64,000 nt of DNA from Flavobacterium nitrogenifigens (GTDB lineage: Bacteria > Bacteroidota > Bacteroidia > Flavobacteriales > Flavobacteriaceae), in the NCBI RefSeq assembly GCF_003254565.1, contig NZ_QJRI01000172.1, forward strand, positions 124,001-188,000, read 5' to 3'. The notes below the pieces were generated by a model that had not been told where the DNA came from, ran no database searches, and saw nothing but the letters and a program-made list of their open reading frames with translations. The position numbers and the translations under genes are program-made. Below are positions 17,805-26,982 of the stretch, piece by piece. Every line of letters begins with the position of its first letter. The first letter of the stretch is position 1.

Positions 17805-18638
17805 TTACCAGCCTCCGCTAGATCCGCCACCAGAGAAACCTCCACCGCCAAATCCGCCACCGAAGCCACCGCCTCCGCCAAAACCACCACCAGATGATCC
17901 GCCACCGAAACCTCCAAATCCGCCACTGCTTCTTCCAAGATTACTTAAAATAATAGCGTCAAGTAGGCTAGGGCCACCACCGCCATTGTTGCCAGAATTT
18001 CCTCCTCCTCCTCTTTTATTTCGAGAAAGTAGAATTAATACGATTACAACAATTACAATAAATGGAAGAATAGGGAAGTCTTGTCCTTTTGCTTGTTTAC
18101 GTTCGCCTTTAAATTTTCCTTTAAAAACATCAATAATGGCATCAGTTCCTTTATCAAGACCGTTGTAGAAACTTCCTGCTTTAAATTCCGGTATAATGAT
18201 GTTTCTGATAATTGCTCCGCCAATACCAGCCGTTAAACGATCCTCAAGTCCGTACCCTGGATTGATGGCAATTTTCTTCTCATTTTTAGCTAAAAGAATG
18301 ACAACTCCATTATCATCTTCTTTGGTTCCTCCAATTCCCCAAGTTTGGCCCCATTTTGTTGCTAATTGGCTTACATCTTCTCCTTTTAAGCTTTCAATAG
18401 TGATAATTACGATTTGAGTGGTAGTCGAATCGGAGTAACGAATTAGCTTTTCTTCTAATTGCGCTTTTTCCGTAGAGCTTAAAATGTTAGCGTAATCGTA
18501 AACAGAAGTTTGAAAACTTGGCTTTGCTGGAATCTCAAATTGCGCAAAAATAGCATTGCTGATAAATAATGCGATAAATAAAAAAGTAATCTGAAAAATT
18601 CTATTGGAATTTGGGATTTTAATTTTGGAATTTTTCAT
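17805..18638 (-). CDS. TPM-domain membrane protein (YgcG-like)
   Basis: The 277-residue protein has an N-terminal signal/anchor, the TPM fold (VYDYANILSSTEKAQLEEKLIRYSDSTTTQIVIITIESL, then GGTKEDDNGVVILLAKNEKKIAINPGYGLE), one transmembrane helix (FIVIVVIVLILL near residue 195), and a Gly/Ser-rich tail of about 60 residues. TPM proteins are linked to membrane or photosystem repair, but the role in Bacteroidota is not settled. It is third in the LemA-TPM-TPM cluster, four bases after the smaller TPM gene. Confidence 0.9.
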   Translation of the reverse strand: MKNSKIKIPNSNRIFQITFLFIALFISNAIFAQFEIPAKPSFQTSVYDYANILSSTEKAQLEEKLIRYSDSTTTQIVIITIESLKGEDVSQLATKWGQTWGIGGTKEDDNGVVILLAKNEKKIAINPGYGLEDRLTAGIGGAIIRNIIIPEFKAGSFYNGLDKGTDAIIDVFKGKFKGERKQAKGQDFPILPFIVIVVIVLILLSRNKRGGGGNSGNNGGGGPSLLDAIILSNLGRSSGGFGGFGGGSSGGGFGGGGGFGGGFGGGGFSGGGSSGGW

Positions 18639-18641
18639 TAT

Positions 18642-19079
18642 TTATCCTTTTGAGATTTCGTTAGATAGTTCGTTTACATCATCTTCCTGAGAAGGAAAAT
18701 ATTTTTTAAGCTGTTCGCCGGCATTCAAAATGCCGTCAACAATTCCTTGTTTAAAATTGCCAGCTTTAAAGTGATTCACCATAATGTCTTTGGTGCAATC
18801 CCAAAAATCATTAGAAACTAAATCATTAATTCCTTTATCTCCACAAATCACAAAATTTTTGTCTTCAACGGCAAAATAGAGCAATACGCCATTTTTCAGT
18901 TTAGTTTCGTCCATTCGCAATTCATGAAAAACTTCTAAAGCCCTATCAAAATGGACTTTAGAAGTTGTTTTTTCTATATGTACTCTAATTTCGCCAGAAG
19001 TATTATTTTCGGCCGTGCGAATAGCTTCAACAATTTCTTGTTCTTCTTCTTTGGTTAAAAAATCTTCTACTTTTGACAT
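18642..19079 (-). CDS. TPM-domain protein, short form
   Basis: The 145-residue protein lacks a signal peptide and carries one TPM domain: EIVEAIRTAENNTSGEIRVHIEKTTS, GVLLYFAVEDKNFVICGDKGIND, and HFKAGNFKQGIVDGILNAGEQLKKYF. It is the middle gene of a LemA-TPM-TPM cluster, which commonly travels together. The stop is four bases before the next ATG, so cotranscription and perhaps translational coupling are likely. Confidence 0.9.
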   Translation of the reverse strand: MSKVEDFLTKEEEQEIVEAIRTAENNTSGEIRVHIEKTTSKVHFDRALEVFHELRMDETKLKNGVLLYFAVEDKNFVICGDKGINDLVSNDFWDCTKDIMVNHFKAGNFKQGIVDGILNAGEQLKKYFPSQEDDVNELSNEISKG

Positions 19080-19089
19080 GGAAATTATT

Positions 19090-19142
19090 TTAGAGTTTAG
19101 ATTGTAGATTTTAGATTGCAGATTAAATCTGAAATCTAAAAT
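19090..19142. repeat. TTTAGATT-type AT-rich repeat
   Basis: Several tandem near-copies of TAGATTTTAGATTGCAGATT lie between lemA and the short TPM gene; similar wording appears near 53033-53060 and 55600-55630. It looks like another dispersed, imperfect repeat family. Confidence 0.5.
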
Positions 19143-19165
19143 CGTTAATCAAAAATATTAAATCT

Positions 19166-19750
19166 TTAGAATTTTACTTCAACAGGTTTATCTGCTCCAG
19201 TAGAAGCTTCAAAGTATGGTTTCTCTTTGTATTCGCTCAAGAACCAGTTGTTTGGAATCTTTAAAACATATCCGTTGTAAACTTGTACCGCTTCGTTAAA
19301 ACGTGTTCTAGCAGTTAAAATCTGGTTTTCAGTACTTGCTAGTTCATCTTGTAATTTCAAGAAGTTCTCATTAGCTTTTAAAGTTGGATATTGTTCAACA
19401 GAAACTAATAATCTTGATAAAGATGAACTTACTCCGCTTTGAGCTTGGTTAAATGCTGCTAATTGCTCAGGAGTTACATTGCTTGGATCAATTGTTACTG
19501 AAGTAGCTTTTGCACGAGCTTCGATTACAGCAGTTAAAGTTCCTTTTTCAAAATCTGCAGCACCTTTTACAGTGTTTACTAAATTCCCAATAAGATCATT
19601 ACGTCTTTGGTAAGCCGTTTGAACATTTCCCCATTCTTTATTTACAGCTTGACTGTGTTGTAAAGCAGTATTTTTAATACCAATCGACCAAAATGCGATA
19701 ATAGCAATAAGTGCTACAATAATTCCTACAGGGATTAACCACTTTTTCAT
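19166..19750 (-). CDS. lemA: LemA family protein
   Basis: The 194-residue protein has a single N-terminal membrane helix (residues 5-27) and the LemA coiled domain: NTVKGAADFEKGTLTAVIEARAKA, then YPTLKANENFLKLQDELASTENQILTARTRFNEAVQVYNGYV. It is a family of bacterial membrane-associated helical proteins of uncertain function. It heads the LemA-TPM-TPM cluster. The symbol is the family name; function is not shown here. Confidence 0.93.
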   Translation of the reverse strand: MKKWLIPVGIIVALIAIIAFWSIGIKNTALQHSQAVNKEWGNVQTAYQRRNDLIGNLVNTVKGAADFEKGTLTAVIEARAKATSVTIDPSNVTPEQLAAFNQAQSGVSSSLSRLLVSVEQYPTLKANENFLKLQDELASTENQILTARTRFNEAVQVYNGYVLKIPNNWFLSEYKEKPYFEASTGADKPVEVKF

Positions 19751-19784
19751 GTTTGTTTTGATTTAAGTTTATTTCTATTTTTAA

Positions 19785-20117
19785 TTACAATTCGTTTTTT
19801 ATGTCGTTCAGTTGCGTTTTTATCGACTCTAATTTACGTATTATTTCGAATTTATCTAACGTTTTCTTCTGGCCTTCTTTTAAGTGTGTTTTGGCACCTT
19901 CAAGTGTAAATCCTCTTTCTTTAACTAAGTGATAAATCAATTGAAGATTGGTAATATCGTCTGGAGTGAACATTCTATTTCCCTTTGCATTTTTTTTAGG
20001 TTTTAGAATGTCAAATTCGCTGTCCCAAAATCGTATCAAAGAGGCATTGACATTAAAAGCTTTGGCAACTTCGCCAATACTGTAATATCTTTTGTCTTTA
20101 GAAAGTTCAATATGCAT
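19785..20117 (-). CDS. MerR-family transcriptional regulator
   Basis: The 110-residue protein has the N-terminal MerR winged helix (YYSIGEVAKAFNVNASLIRFWDSEFDILKPKKNAKGNRMFTPDDI) and then a coiled-coil helix, but no C-terminal ligand domain. It lies 47 bases downstream of the M23 peptidase gene and 34 bases upstream of lemA, so it may belong to one minus-strand unit. Short MerR proteins of this kind are common in Flavobacteria; its targets are unknown. Confidence 0.9.
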   Translation of the reverse strand: MHIELSKDKRYYSIGEVAKAFNVNASLIRFWDSEFDILKPKKNAKGNRMFTPDDITNLQLIYHLVKERGFTLEGAKTHLKEGQKKTLDKFEIIRKLESIKTQLNDIKNEL

Positions 20118-20164
20118 GGTTCGTTTTTTTCTATTTTACTTCAAAAATAGTATTTTTTGTACTA

Positions 20165-21142
20165 TTAATCTAATGATTGATTTTCTTGGTTTGCCATTTG
20201 TGAAATTGCCACATATTCTACAGCTGAAATATTTCCATAATAAAAATTTAGCGGATTCACTACTTTACCGTCTTTATGAACTTCATAATGGCAATGCGGA
20301 CCTTCAGATCTTCCTGTGCTTCCAACATATCCAATCACATCACCGCGTTTTACTCGTTGTCCAGGACGGCAGTTGTATTTGCTCAAATGCGCATATAAAC
20401 TCTCATATCCAAAACCATGCCTGATCACTACGTGGTTTCCGTATCCAGAGGCAGTGTTGTCAGCTCTTTCTACAACGCCATCTCCTGTTGCATATATTGG
20501 CGCGCCTGTATTGGCAGTGAAATCCATTCCGTTATGCATTTTTCTCACTTTCGTGAAAGGGTCAATGCGGTATCCAAAACCTGACGCGACACGCTTTAAA
20601 TTTTCATTTCGAACTGGCTGAATGGCAGGAATAGCCAATAATAAATTTTCTTTAGCTCCAGCTAATTTTAAAATTTCGTCTAAAGATTTAGACTGAATTG
20701 CCAGCTGCTTCGATAATTTGTCAACTCTTTTTGTTGCATTCAAAACCAATTGAGAATTGTTGTATCCTTCTAGCGCTTTGTATTTATCAGAACTTCTAAA
20801 ACCAGCTTTTCGAATTGAATCTGGAATTTCAGCTTTGTTAAAATATACGCGATAAATATTATTGTCACGTTCTTCTAATGCGTCTGCGGCGGCATCAATT
20901 TCATCCAGTTTTTTATTCAAAATGGCATATTGAAGCTTTAAATTTTCAATTTCACGTGCCTGTAAACGATCTTTTGGAGTTTCGAAATAAGGGGTGTTAA
21001 TTAAAAGAACAAAAACTAAAAAACCAAATAGAGCCGATGCCAGTAAAAACAGTAGTGCGTAACCTATTTTTATTCTTTTTCTGGTTTTTATTTTTGTATA
21101 AGCCAGATTTTCTGGGTCGTAATAATATTTTACTTTCGCCAT
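20165..21142 (-). CDS. M23-family peptidoglycan peptidase
   Basis: The 325-residue protein has an N-terminal membrane helix (about residues 28-50), a coiled-coil linker (60-160), and a LytM-type M23 domain with zinc ligands H203, D207 (HNGMD) and the HCH motif (H283-H285). Such enzymes cut peptide cross-links in peptidoglycan and are used in cell elongation or division. The catalytic residues are intact, so it is likely active rather than an activator. It is divergent from alaS. Confidence 0.93.
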   Translation of the reverse strand: MAKVKYYYDPENLAYTKIKTRKRIKIGYALLFLLASALFGFLVFVLLINTPYFETPKDRLQAREIENLKLQYAILNKKLDEIDAAADALEERDNNIYRVYFNKAEIPDSIRKAGFRSSDKYKALEGYNNSQLVLNATKRVDKLSKQLAIQSKSLDEILKLAGAKENLLLAIPAIQPVRNENLKRVASGFGYRIDPFTKVRKMHNGMDFTANTGAPIYATGDGVVERADNTASGYGNHVVIRHGFGYESLYAHLSKYNCRPGQRVKRGDVIGYVGSTGRSEGPHCHYEVHKDGKVVNPLNFYYGNISAVEYVAISQMANQENQSLD

Positions 21143-21156
21143 ATTTTAAAATACGC

Positions 21157-21164
21157 TATTTTTG
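21157..21164 (+). promoter_or_regulatory. -7 element, likely alaS promoter
   Basis: TATTTTTG fits TAnnTTTG. It would give alaS a leader of about 250 bases, containing the hairpin at 21184-21219. Confidence 0.45.
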
Positions 21165-21183
21165 CACCTTGTAAAATGAGTTA

Positions 21184-21229
21184 GTCGAATAAAACTGCTA
21201 ATTGTTTCAGTTATTCGACACTTTTTTAC
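21184..21229 (+). other. Hairpin with T-run in alaS leader
   Basis: GTCGAAT..AACTG and CAGTTATTCGAC pair to a 12-bp stem with one bulge, followed by ACTTTTTTAC. It looks like a terminator but has no gene before it on the plus strand, so it may be an attenuator or stability element in the alaS leader. No Ala-rich leader ORF is visible. Confidence 0.4.
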
Positions 21230-21418
21230 GAGGATTAATGATTAGATATTGGGGCTATTTTATCATTAGATAATGCGCAAAATAGGCAATTTATTGTTTA
21301 AAATATAAGTTTTTTAATTTCATTATAAAAAACTTAACGTATCATCAAATGAATAAATTAGCTAATCATCTAGTTATCAAATTGACACATTAAATTGACA
21401 CATTTTTCTAATTTAAAT

Positions 21419-24058
21419 ATGAAATCACAAGACGTACGTAAACAATTTTTAGATTTTTTTGAGAGTAAAGGGCATACTATTGTTCCTTCAGCTCCTATTG
21501 TTCTTAAAGACGACCCAACCCTAATGTTCAATAACTCGGGAATGGCCCAGTTTAAAGAATTTTTCTTAGGAAACGGAACTCCAAAAAGTCCAAGAATAGC
21601 CGATACGCAAAAATGTCTTCGTGTTTCAGGAAAACACAACGATCTTGAAGAAGTAGGTATTGACACGTACCACCACACCATGTTCGAAATGTTAGGAAAC
21701 TGGTCTTTTGGTGATTACTTCAAAAAAGAAGCGATCAACTGGGCTTGGGAATTATTGACAGAAGTGTACAAAATTCCAAAAGAGAATCTTTATGTTTCTG
21801 TTTTTGAAGGAAGTAAAGAAGATAACGTTCCTTTTGACCAAGAAGCTTGGGATATCTGGAAAACTTTAATCGACGAAGACCGAATCATTTTAGGAAATAA
21901 AAAAGATAATTTCTGGGAAATGGGTGACCAAGGACCATGCGGACCTTGTTCTGAAATTCACGTTGATTTACGTTCTGAAGAAGAGAAAGCTTTAAAACCA
22001 GGTAAAGAAGAAGTAAATAATGATCACCCACAGGTAGTTGAAATCTGGAATAATGTATTCATGGAATTCAACCGTAAAGCTGATGGATCTTTAGAAAAAC
22101 TTCCAGCACAGCACGTTGATACCGGAATGGGATTTGAGCGTTTGTGTATGGCTTTACAAGGAAAAACATCAAACTATGATACTGATGTTTTCATGCCTTT
22201 AATTAGAGAAATCGAAACCATTACTGGAGCAAAATATACAACTAATGATGTAACAGGCATTAGTGAAGAACAAAATAAAATGAATATTGCTATTCGTGTA
22301 GTAGCAGATCACGTTCGTGCGGTAGCTTTTGCTATTGCTGACGGTCAGTTGCCTTCTAACACGGGTGCAGGATATGTAATTCGTAGAATTTTACGTCGTG
22401 CAATTCGTTACGGATTTACCTTCTTAGGAACAAAAGAGCCGTTTATTTTTAAATTGGTTGAAACTTTAAGCGAACAAATGGGAGAATCATTCCCAGAAAT
22501 CAGAACGCAGAAAGCACTTTGTTCGAATGTAATTCGTGAAGAGGAGAATTCATTCTTGAAAACATTAGATCAAGGATTAGTTCTTTTAGATGCTGTAATT
22601 TCAAATAACAATACAGATACTGTTGATGGTAAAAAAGCATTTGAATTGTATGATACTTACGGATTCCCAATTGATTTAACAGCTTTGATTCTTTCTGAAA
22701 GAGGATTGAAATTAGACGAAGAAGGATTCCAAGAACAATTACAATTACAAAAAGAAAGATCTCGTGCAGCCTCTAAAGTAACTGCTGGTGACTGGAATGT
22801 GCTTGTAGAAGATGATATTCAGGAATTTGTTGGATATGACAGATTATCACAGCAAGTAAAAATCACTAAATATCGTAGAGTTGAAAGTGCAAAAGACGGA
22901 GAAATTTTCCAATTGGTTTTCAATGCAACGCCATTTTATGGAGAAAGCGGAGGACAAACGGGAGATAAAGGATATTTAGAAGCTCAAAACGGAGATATCG
23001 TTTATATTATTGATACTAAAAAAGAAAATAACCAAACGATACATTTAGCAAAATCGTTACCAGAAAACCTTACGGGAACTTTTAACGCGGTTGTTGATGC
23101 AAATCAAAGAGCTAAAACTTCGTCAAATCACTCGGCTACGCACTTGTTGCACCAAGCTTTACGTAAGATTTTAGGAACTCACATTGAGCAAAAAGGTTCG
23201 ATGGTAAGAAATGCTTCATTACGTTTCGACTTTTCTCACTTTGCTAAAGTTACTGATGAAGAATTAGTAGAAGTAGAAAATTTCGTAAACGCAAGGATTC
23301 GTGAGAGTTTGCCATTAATCGAAAAAAGAGCCATTCCGAAAGAGCAAGCACTTGAAGATGGAGCTATTGCTTTGTTTGGAGAGAAATATGGAGATTTAGT
23401 TCGTACCATTAAATTTGGTGATTCTGTTGAATTATGTGGAGGAACGCACGTTGCCAATACATCTGATATCTGGCACTTTAAAATTGTTTCTGAAGGAGCT
23501 GTTGCAGCTGGAATTAGAAGAATTGAAGCGATTACAAGTGAAGCAGCAAAAGAGTATTTTGAGTCTCAGGCTGTTTCTTTAGCAGAAATTAAAGAAGCGC
23601 TTAAAAATGCTCAAGATCCAGTAAAATCTATTTTGGCTTTACAAGATGAAAATGCTCAATTGAAAAAACAATTGGAAGCTTTATTAAAAGATAAGGCTAA
23701 AAATATGAAAGCTGATTTGGCTAAAGAATTGCAAGAAATCAACGGAGTTCAATTCTTGGCAAAACAAGTAGACTTAAATCCAGAAGGAGCAAAAGATTTA
23801 GCTTATGAATTAGGTGGTTCTTATAACAACTTATTCGTTGTTTTCGCTACAGCTCATGAAGGAAAACCAATGTTAACTTGTTATATCTCTAAAGAAATTG
23901 TAGCTGAGAAAAACCTAAACGCAGGACAAGTAGTTCGTGAATTAGGAAAATACATCCAAGGTGGAGGAGGAGGTCAGCCTTTCTTCGCAACTGCTGGAGG
24001 TAAAAATGTTGACGGAATTGGCGAGGCGCTTACTAAAGCTATCGATTTCCTGAAGTAA
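21419..24058 (+). CDS. alaS: Alanine--tRNA ligase
   Basis: Charges tRNA-Ala with alanine in the cytoplasm. The start ATG at 21419 ([19 protein letters not shown]) is the usual AlaS start, though the frame is open from a TTG 24 bases upstream. The class II core has [15 protein letters not shown] and the [11 protein letters not shown] region. The editing domain shows the metal-binding [16 protein letters not shown] and CGGTHVAN motifs, and the C-terminal C-Ala domain ends with [16 protein letters not shown]. At 879 residues it is full length. A tandem repeat array begins directly after the stop. Confidence 0.98.
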   Translation: MKSQDVRKQFLDFFESKGHTIVPSAPIVLKDDPTLMFNNSGMAQFKEFFLGNGTPKSPRIADTQKCLRVSGKHNDLEEVGIDTYHHTMFEMLGNWSFGDYFKKEAINWAWELLTEVYKIPKENLYVSVFEGSKEDNVPFDQEAWDIWKTLIDEDRIILGNKKDNFWEMGDQGPCGPCSEIHVDLRSEEEKALKPGKEEVNNDHPQVVEIWNNVFMEFNRKADGSLEKLPAQHVDTGMGFERLCMALQGKTSNYDTDVFMPLIREIETITGAKYTTNDVTGISEEQNKMNIAIRVVADHVRAVAFAIADGQLPSNTGAGYVIRRILRRAIRYGFTFLGTKEPFIFKLVETLSEQMGESFPEIRTQKALCSNVIREEENSFLKTLDQGLVLLDAVISNNNTDTVDGKKAFELYDTYGFPIDLTALILSERGLKLDEEGFQEQLQLQKERSRAASKVTAGDWNVLVEDDIQEFVGYDRLSQQVKITKYRRVESAKDGEIFQLVFNATPFYGESGGQTGDKGYLEAQNGDIVYIIDTKKENNQTIHLAKSLPENLTGTFNAVVDANQRAKTSSNHSATHLLHQALRKILGTHIEQKGSMVRNASLRFDFSHFAKVTDEELVEVENFVNARIRESLPLIEKRAIPKEQALEDGAIALFGEKYGDLVRTIKFGDSVELCGGTHVANTSDIWHFKIVSEGAVAAGIRRIEAITSEAAKEYFESQAVSLAEIKEALKNAQDPVKSILALQDENAQLKKQLEALLKDKAKNMKADLAKELQEINGVQFLAKQVDLNPEGAKDLAYELGGSYNNLFVVFATAHEGKPMLTCYISKEIVAEKNLNAGQVVRELGKYIQGGGGGQPFFATAGGKNVDGIGEALTKAIDFLK

Positions 24059-24069
24059 TTTTTTTTTGA

Positions 24070-24422
24070 TCTCGCAAAGACGCAGAGTCGCAAAGTTTAT
24101 TTTTTAAGCTTTGCGACTTTTTTTTTAAGTTAATTTAATCTTTAAGATTTTTTGTTAAGTTGATGGTGTTTTTAATCTCGCAAAGACGCAGAGTCGCAAA
24201 GTTTGTTTTTTTAAGCTTTGCGACTTTTTTTTTAAAGTTGATTTAATCTTTAAGATTTTTTGTTAAGTTGAAAGTGTTTTTAATCTCGCAAAGACGCAGA
24301 GTCGCAAAGTTTATTTTTTTAAGCTTTGTGGCTTTTTTTTTAAGTCAATTTAATAGTTAAGATTTTTTTGTTAAGTTGATGGTGTTTTAATCTCGAAAAG
24401 TCGCAGAGACGCAAAGTTTTTA
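24070..24422. repeat. Tandem array of ~107-bp repeat, 3 full copies plus partial
   Basis: Units begin with TCTCGCAAAGACGCAGAGTC at 24070, 24176 and 24284, and a fourth, degraded start lies at 24391, so the period is 106-108 bases. Each unit contains an internal hairpin (GTCGCAAAG..CTTTGCGAC) followed by a T-run, then a fixed AT-rich stretch with TTTAAGATTTTTTGTTAAGT. An inverted single copy follows the next gene at 24868-24920, and a palindromic pair is at 42577-42653. Confidence 0.95.
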
Positions 24423-24455
24423 AATTTTATTTTTGTAAGTTTATACTTTAATTTT

Positions 24456-24839
24456 ATGAGAATGAATGAGAATGAAATTTCAGCTGTTGTGGTTGATGTT
24501 TGTTATAAAATACATGTCAAATTAGGACCAGGATTATTGGAATCAGTTTATGAAGCGATTTTGTTTCATGAATTAATTAAAAGAGGATTAAGTGTTGAAA
24601 GACAAAAAACGTTGCCTGTTATCTGGGATCAAATAAATTTGGATATTGGATTTAGAGCAGATTTAATAGTTGAGAATAAAGTAATTCTAGAAATTAAATC
24701 AATCGAACAATTGACAGATGTTCATGCAAAACAAGTTCTAACATATCTCAAAATCACAAAAATGAAGTTAGGTTTACTAATTAACTTTAACGTACCAATT
24801 ATCAAATTTGGAATTAAAAGAGTGGTTTCAAATCTTTAA
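24456..24839 (+). CDS. GxxExxY family protein, predicted nuclease-like
   Basis: The 127-residue protein carries the signature GLLESVY (residues 26-32) of the GxxExxY family and a PD-(D/E)XK-like core (FRADLIV with D69, then LEIKS with E79 and K81), so a nuclease fold is plausible. The function of the family is not established. The gene sits between the tandem repeat array and an inverted repeat copy. This repeated placement within REP-like repeats suggests a link, perhaps as an accessory gene of the repeat. Start at ATG 24456; a second in-frame ATG is two codons later. Confidence 0.88.
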   Translation: MRMNENEISAVVVDVCYKIHVKLGPGLLESVYEAILFHELIKRGLSVERQKTLPVIWDQINLDIGFRADLIVENKVILEIKSIEQLTDVHAKQVLTYLKITKMKLGLLINFNVPIIKFGIKRVVSNL

Positions 24840-24867
24840 TAAGCACTTAAAAAACTTAAATAAAAAA

Positions 24868-24921
24868 GCAGAGTCGCAAAGCTTAAAAAATAAACTTTGC
24901 GACTCTGCGTCTTTGCGAGAT
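24868..24921. repeat. Inverted copy of the 107-bp-family repeat
   Basis: Forty-eight bases (24873-24920) are the exact reverse complement of the first 48 bases of the first array unit (24070-24117). The copy folds on itself (GTCGCAAAG/CTTTGCGAC) and lies just after the GxxExxY gene and before the minus-strand ABC gene end, where it may also stop transcription. Confidence 0.95.
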
Positions 24922-24934
24922 TCTTTACGCGCAT

Positions 24935-26680
24935 CTACTTACGCTCCCCAATCTGCTGGCGCCACATAGCGTAATAAAGACCTTTTTCCACAATTAAATC
25001 ATCATGTTTGCCTTGCTCAATGATTTTACCTTGTTCCAAAACAAAAATTCTATCAGCATGCATAACTGTTGATAAACGGTGAGCTATTAAAACTGTGATT
25101 CGGTTTTTGTCTGATATATTTCTAATAGTTGCATTAATTTCTTCTTCTGTAATAGAGTCCAAAGCAGAAGTTGCTTCATCAAAAATCAATAAATTCGGAT
25201 TTCTAAGAATAGCTCTTGCGATAGATAAACGCTGTTTTTCACCGCCTGAAACTTTAATTCCGCCTTCACCGATTGTAGTGTTTAAGCCGTCTTCAGCACG
25301 TCTTAAAAGTTTGTCGCAGCTTGCACGTTTTAACGCATCATAAAGTTCTTCGTCAGTTGCGTTGGGTTTAACGAATAACAAGTTCTCGCGAATTGTTCCA
25401 GAGAATAATTGTGCATCTTGCGTTACAAAACCAAGCTGTTTTCTTAAATCAAGTAAATCAATTTCAGTTGAATCAATATTATTATATAAAACCTGTCCTT
25501 CTTCTGGAGTATACAAACCGACTAATAATTTTACTAAAGTGGTTTTTCCAGACCCAGATGGACCAACAAAGGCAACAGTCTGACCTTGTTTGATTTCGAA
25601 ATTGATATTTTCAACCGCTTTAAATTTGGCAGTTTTGTGCTGGAAACTAACATTTTCGAAAAGCAATTTCTGAATGGCGCCAATATGTTTTGGCGTTTTC
25701 GGGCGGAATTCTTTTGGAGCGTTCAATAAATGCTTGAAGTTTTCCATCGAAACTTTTGTCTCATTTAGAGCAATAATAAAGTTCCCTAATTCTTGTAAAG
25801 GTCCAAAAATGAAGAAAGTAAAGAATACCATTGTCAATAAATCTCCAACGATAATTTTTCCTCCAAATAAGAAATAATACAAAGCAAAAACAACGCAAGT
25901 TCTTAAAAAGTGTACTGTTGTTCCCTGAATAAAACTTAAACTTCTAATGAATCTGATTTTCTGTAATTCTAATTGAAGAATCTTAAACGTATTTAAGTTT
26001 AAACGTTTTTCTTCCTGATAGGTCAAACCAAGACTTTTTACCAATTCGATATTTCGTAAGCTTTCGGTAGTAGAACCCGCCAATGCATTGGTTTGATTCA
26101 CAATTTTTCGAGAAACAATTTTGATCTTTTTTCCTAAATATAAACTTACTAAGGCAATAATTGGCGCTGTAATTAAAAAGATAATCGAAATTCTAAAATC
26201 GATTCTTGCTACATAAACAATTACGAAAATGAATCCGATAATAGTCTGGAAAATTAAAGAAATAGAAAGTGTAATCAGTTTTTCTGAATCGATTCTAACT
26301 TTTGTCAGTTTGCTTAAAGTTTCACCGCTTCGCTGATCTTCAAATTCGGCGTAAGGAAGATCAAGAGATTTTTTGATTCCATCAGTATACATTTGCGCAC
26401 CGGTTCTCTGAATTACGACGTTGGTAAAATAATCTTGAAAATTTTTGGTAATTCTGGAAATCATGGCAGCACCAAGCGAAAGACCAAGCCAAAAGGCTAA
26501 AGATTTTATAAATCCGATTTCGTTTCCTTTGTATTTTGCAATTCCGACACCGCAATCCTGCATTAATTTACCTGTAATTACGGAGTCTGACAAACTGAAA
26601 CAAATGTTGATAGTAGCCATTATCAACGCAAAAAACAAGAGCATTTTGTGTCTGATAATGTAGGTATATAATAATTTCAT
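24935..26680 (-). CDS. ABC transporter, fused permease and ATPase
   Basis: The 581-residue half transporter has six N-terminal membrane helices (residues ~10-300) and an ATPase domain with Walker A GPSGSGKTT, Q-loop, signature SGGEKQR, Walker B LLIFDEATSALD and the H-loop IAHRLST. It matches MsbA/Sav1866-type exporters of lipids, drugs or peptides; substrate unknown. It most likely works as a homodimer because only one gene is present. The 302 bases upstream hold no further gene. Confidence 0.95.
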   Translation of the reverse strand: MKLLYTYIIRHKMLLFFALIMATINICFSLSDSVITGKLMQDCGVGIAKYKGNEIGFIKSLAFWLGLSLGAAMISRITKNFQDYFTNVVIQRTGAQMYTDGIKKSLDLPYAEFEDQRSGETLSKLTKVRIDSEKLITLSISLIFQTIIGFIFVIVYVARIDFRISIIFLITAPIIALVSLYLGKKIKIVSRKIVNQTNALAGSTTESLRNIELVKSLGLTYQEEKRLNLNTFKILQLELQKIRFIRSLSFIQGTTVHFLRTCVVFALYYFLFGGKIIVGDLLTMVFFTFFIFGPLQELGNFIIALNETKVSMENFKHLLNAPKEFRPKTPKHIGAIQKLLFENVSFQHKTAKFKAVENINFEIKQGQTVAFVGPSGSGKTTLVKLLVGLYTPEEGQVLYNNIDSTEIDLLDLRKQLGFVTQDAQLFSGTIRENLLFVKPNATDEELYDALKRASCDKLLRRAEDGLNTTIGEGGIKVSGGEKQRLSIARAILRNPNLLIFDEATSALDSITEEEINATIRNISDKNRITVLIAHRLSTVMHADRIFVLEQGKIIEQGKHDDLIVEKGLYYAMWRQQIGERK

Positions 26681-26910
26681 AAAAGATTTTAAAAAAGTGG
26701 AAGATGCAAAAATAAGGAATTGTTTTAGTTTGTGAAGTTCCTTTTTGTTATTAAAAATGTAATTTTTTTGATAAATTAAAATATAAGAAAAAAGTTAAGT
26801 ATTTGTACGTGTTTTCCATTTTTTGCTTTTTTAAAATAGGGCAATTGTTGTGGTTATTTTGTTTACAAACAATATGTTAGAAATGTTTCAAGTGTATTGT
26901 TTGTTTCAAA

Positions 26911-26982
26911 TGAGGAAACCCGTAAGGTTTTGATTTTTGGTTGCATTAAGTTTGTGTCGATAACAAATTTAACCAAATCAAA
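26911..26982 (+). promoter_or_regulatory. Promoter region of lipoprotein family gene 1
   Basis: CCCGTAAGG at 26919-26927 is followed after exactly 19 bases by the -7 element TAAGTTTG (26947-26954), 28 bases before the ATG. The same arrangement precedes paralogues 4 and 5. CCCGTAAGG sits where the -33 element is expected. Confidence 0.7.

Noticed and set aside
17767..18168. Pro-rich plus-strand frame opposite the TPM gene
   Set aside because: It is the antisense reading of the Gly-rich tail (Gly codons become Pro), so it is a shadow of the real minus-strand gene.
21231..21280. Eleven-codon ORF (MIRYWGYFIIR) in the alaS leader
   Set aside because: Too short, no Ala codons, and not placed next to the hairpin in a way that suggests a leader peptide.
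24070..24422. CRISPR array
   Set aside because: The ~107-base repeats adjoin directly with no unique spacers, and no cas genes are present.
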